Assembly: GCA_018608925.1 (NCBI GenBank)
Contig: JABAYQ010000155.1
Location: forward strand, 1 to 6,304
Source: Cryomorphaceae bacterium
GTDB lineage: Bacteria; Bacteroidota; Bacteroidia; Flavobacteriales; UBA7312
DNA: 6,304 nucleotides
Direction: 5' to 3'
In this document: one piece after another, positions 5,977 through 6,304 of the stretch
How the letters are laid out: each line of letters starts with the position of its first letter
How positions within the stretch are numbered: the stretch's first letter is position 1
Made by a program: the position numbers and the translations under genes
Notes under the pieces: generated by a model
The model's input: the letters and a program-made list of their open reading frames with translations, nothing else
What the model was told of the DNA's origin: nothing
Databases searched by the model: none

Positions 5977-6304
5977 ATGATCAATAATCAAATAATTGGA
6001 ATTATTTACAAAGTAACTCACAAAGAAAGTGGGATGACGTACATAGGGGTAACTAAGGATAGTTTAAAGTCTCGTAAAAAAGACCACATTCAAAAAGCTA
6101 ATAAAGATTCTGGACATCAATTTCAAGAGGAAATTGCTACTTATGGAGAGGATGCTTTTACTTGGGAGCAAATTGATACTGCTGAAAACATAAATGAATT
6201 AGCCAGAAAGGAAAAAGAATATATTTTTCAGTATACTCAAAGGAAGAAGGCTATAATTCTGATGCTGGGGGAGGAATTCAAAAAACAGTATATCAATATT
6301 CTGT
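5977..6304 (+). CDS. GIY-YIG homing-type endonuclease, frameshifted near 6235 and truncated by window end
   Basis: ATG at 5977, with an A-rich stretch upstream and no clear Shine-Dalgarno. The N-terminal GIY-YIG domain is clear: GIIY (residues 8-11), TYIG (21-24), Arg33 in SRKKDH, Glu79 in ARKEKEYI, and the motif GYNSDAGGG with its conserved Asn. That last motif is read only in the next frame (bases 6237 onward), so one base appears missing around 6232-6237; adding one would restore YNSKEEGYNSDAGGG. After it the shifted frame gives KTVYQYS, like the start of a NUMOD-type DNA-binding repeat of homing endonucleases. In the original frame the ORF stays open but loses these residues. It is either a decayed gene or a sequence error. 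These enzymes cut DNA to spread their host element; here it follows a structured RNA by 185 bp. The 3' end lies outside the window. Confidence 0.85.
   Translation, partial: MINNQIIGIIYKVTHKESGMTYIGVTKDSLKSRKKDHIQKANKDSGHQFQEEIATYGEDAFTWEQIDTAENINELARKEKEYIFQYTQRKKAIILMLGEEFKKQYINIL

Overview
The window is AT-rich DNA that looks like an accessory or prophage-like region of a Bacteroidota (probably Flavobacteriia) genome. The reasons are the A/T-rich codons, the lack of clear Shine-Dalgarno sequences, a TAnnTTTG-type -7 promoter element (TATCTTTG at 5335-5342), a DUF3871 gene (a family I know essentially from Bacteroidota), and an integrase relic of the Bacteroidota type.

Layout. Bases 1-2160 hold the 3' part of a large gene that is open from the first base. 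It encodes a PD-(D/E)XK-like nuclease remnant (ExK then QxxxY) fused to a DUF2075 superfamily 1-type helicase, a plausible defence or DNA-processing enzyme. Bases 2184-2430 are not empty: the minus strand carries a frameshifted relic of a tyrosine recombinase C-terminus. Bases 2440-2561 are A/T-tract DNA followed by a structured leader with two mutually exclusive hairpins.

Bases 2562-5112 form a compact gene set on the plus strand. It contains a 122-aa protein that may be an OB-fold-like DNA-binding protein, with its own intrinsic terminator; a Sak4-like RecA-fold ATPase; a DUF3871 protein overlapping it by 23 bp; and an 83-aa protein whose ATG directly abuts the preceding stop. An imperfect hairpin follows at 5111-5168. 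The ATPase suggests single-strand annealing or recombination of a phage or integrative element, consistent with the nearby integrase relic.

Bases 5169-5976 have no convincing protein gene but are rich in RNA structure. A promoter at 5335-5342 would drive a short RNA ending in a strong intrinsic terminator (5412-5459), whose loop is perfectly complementary to nine bases upstream. From about 5500 to 5791 lies a complex structured RNA, closed by 5505-5512/5784-5791 and 5524-5529/5754-5759. Its 3' half resembles the HEARO/omega RNA that accompanies IscB-type nucleases, but no iscB gene follows. Instead, 185 bp downstream, a GIY-YIG endonuclease gene begins at 5977; it is frameshifted near 6235 and cut by the window end. 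The most interesting point is this apparently orphan omega-RNA-like element beside a different nuclease family.
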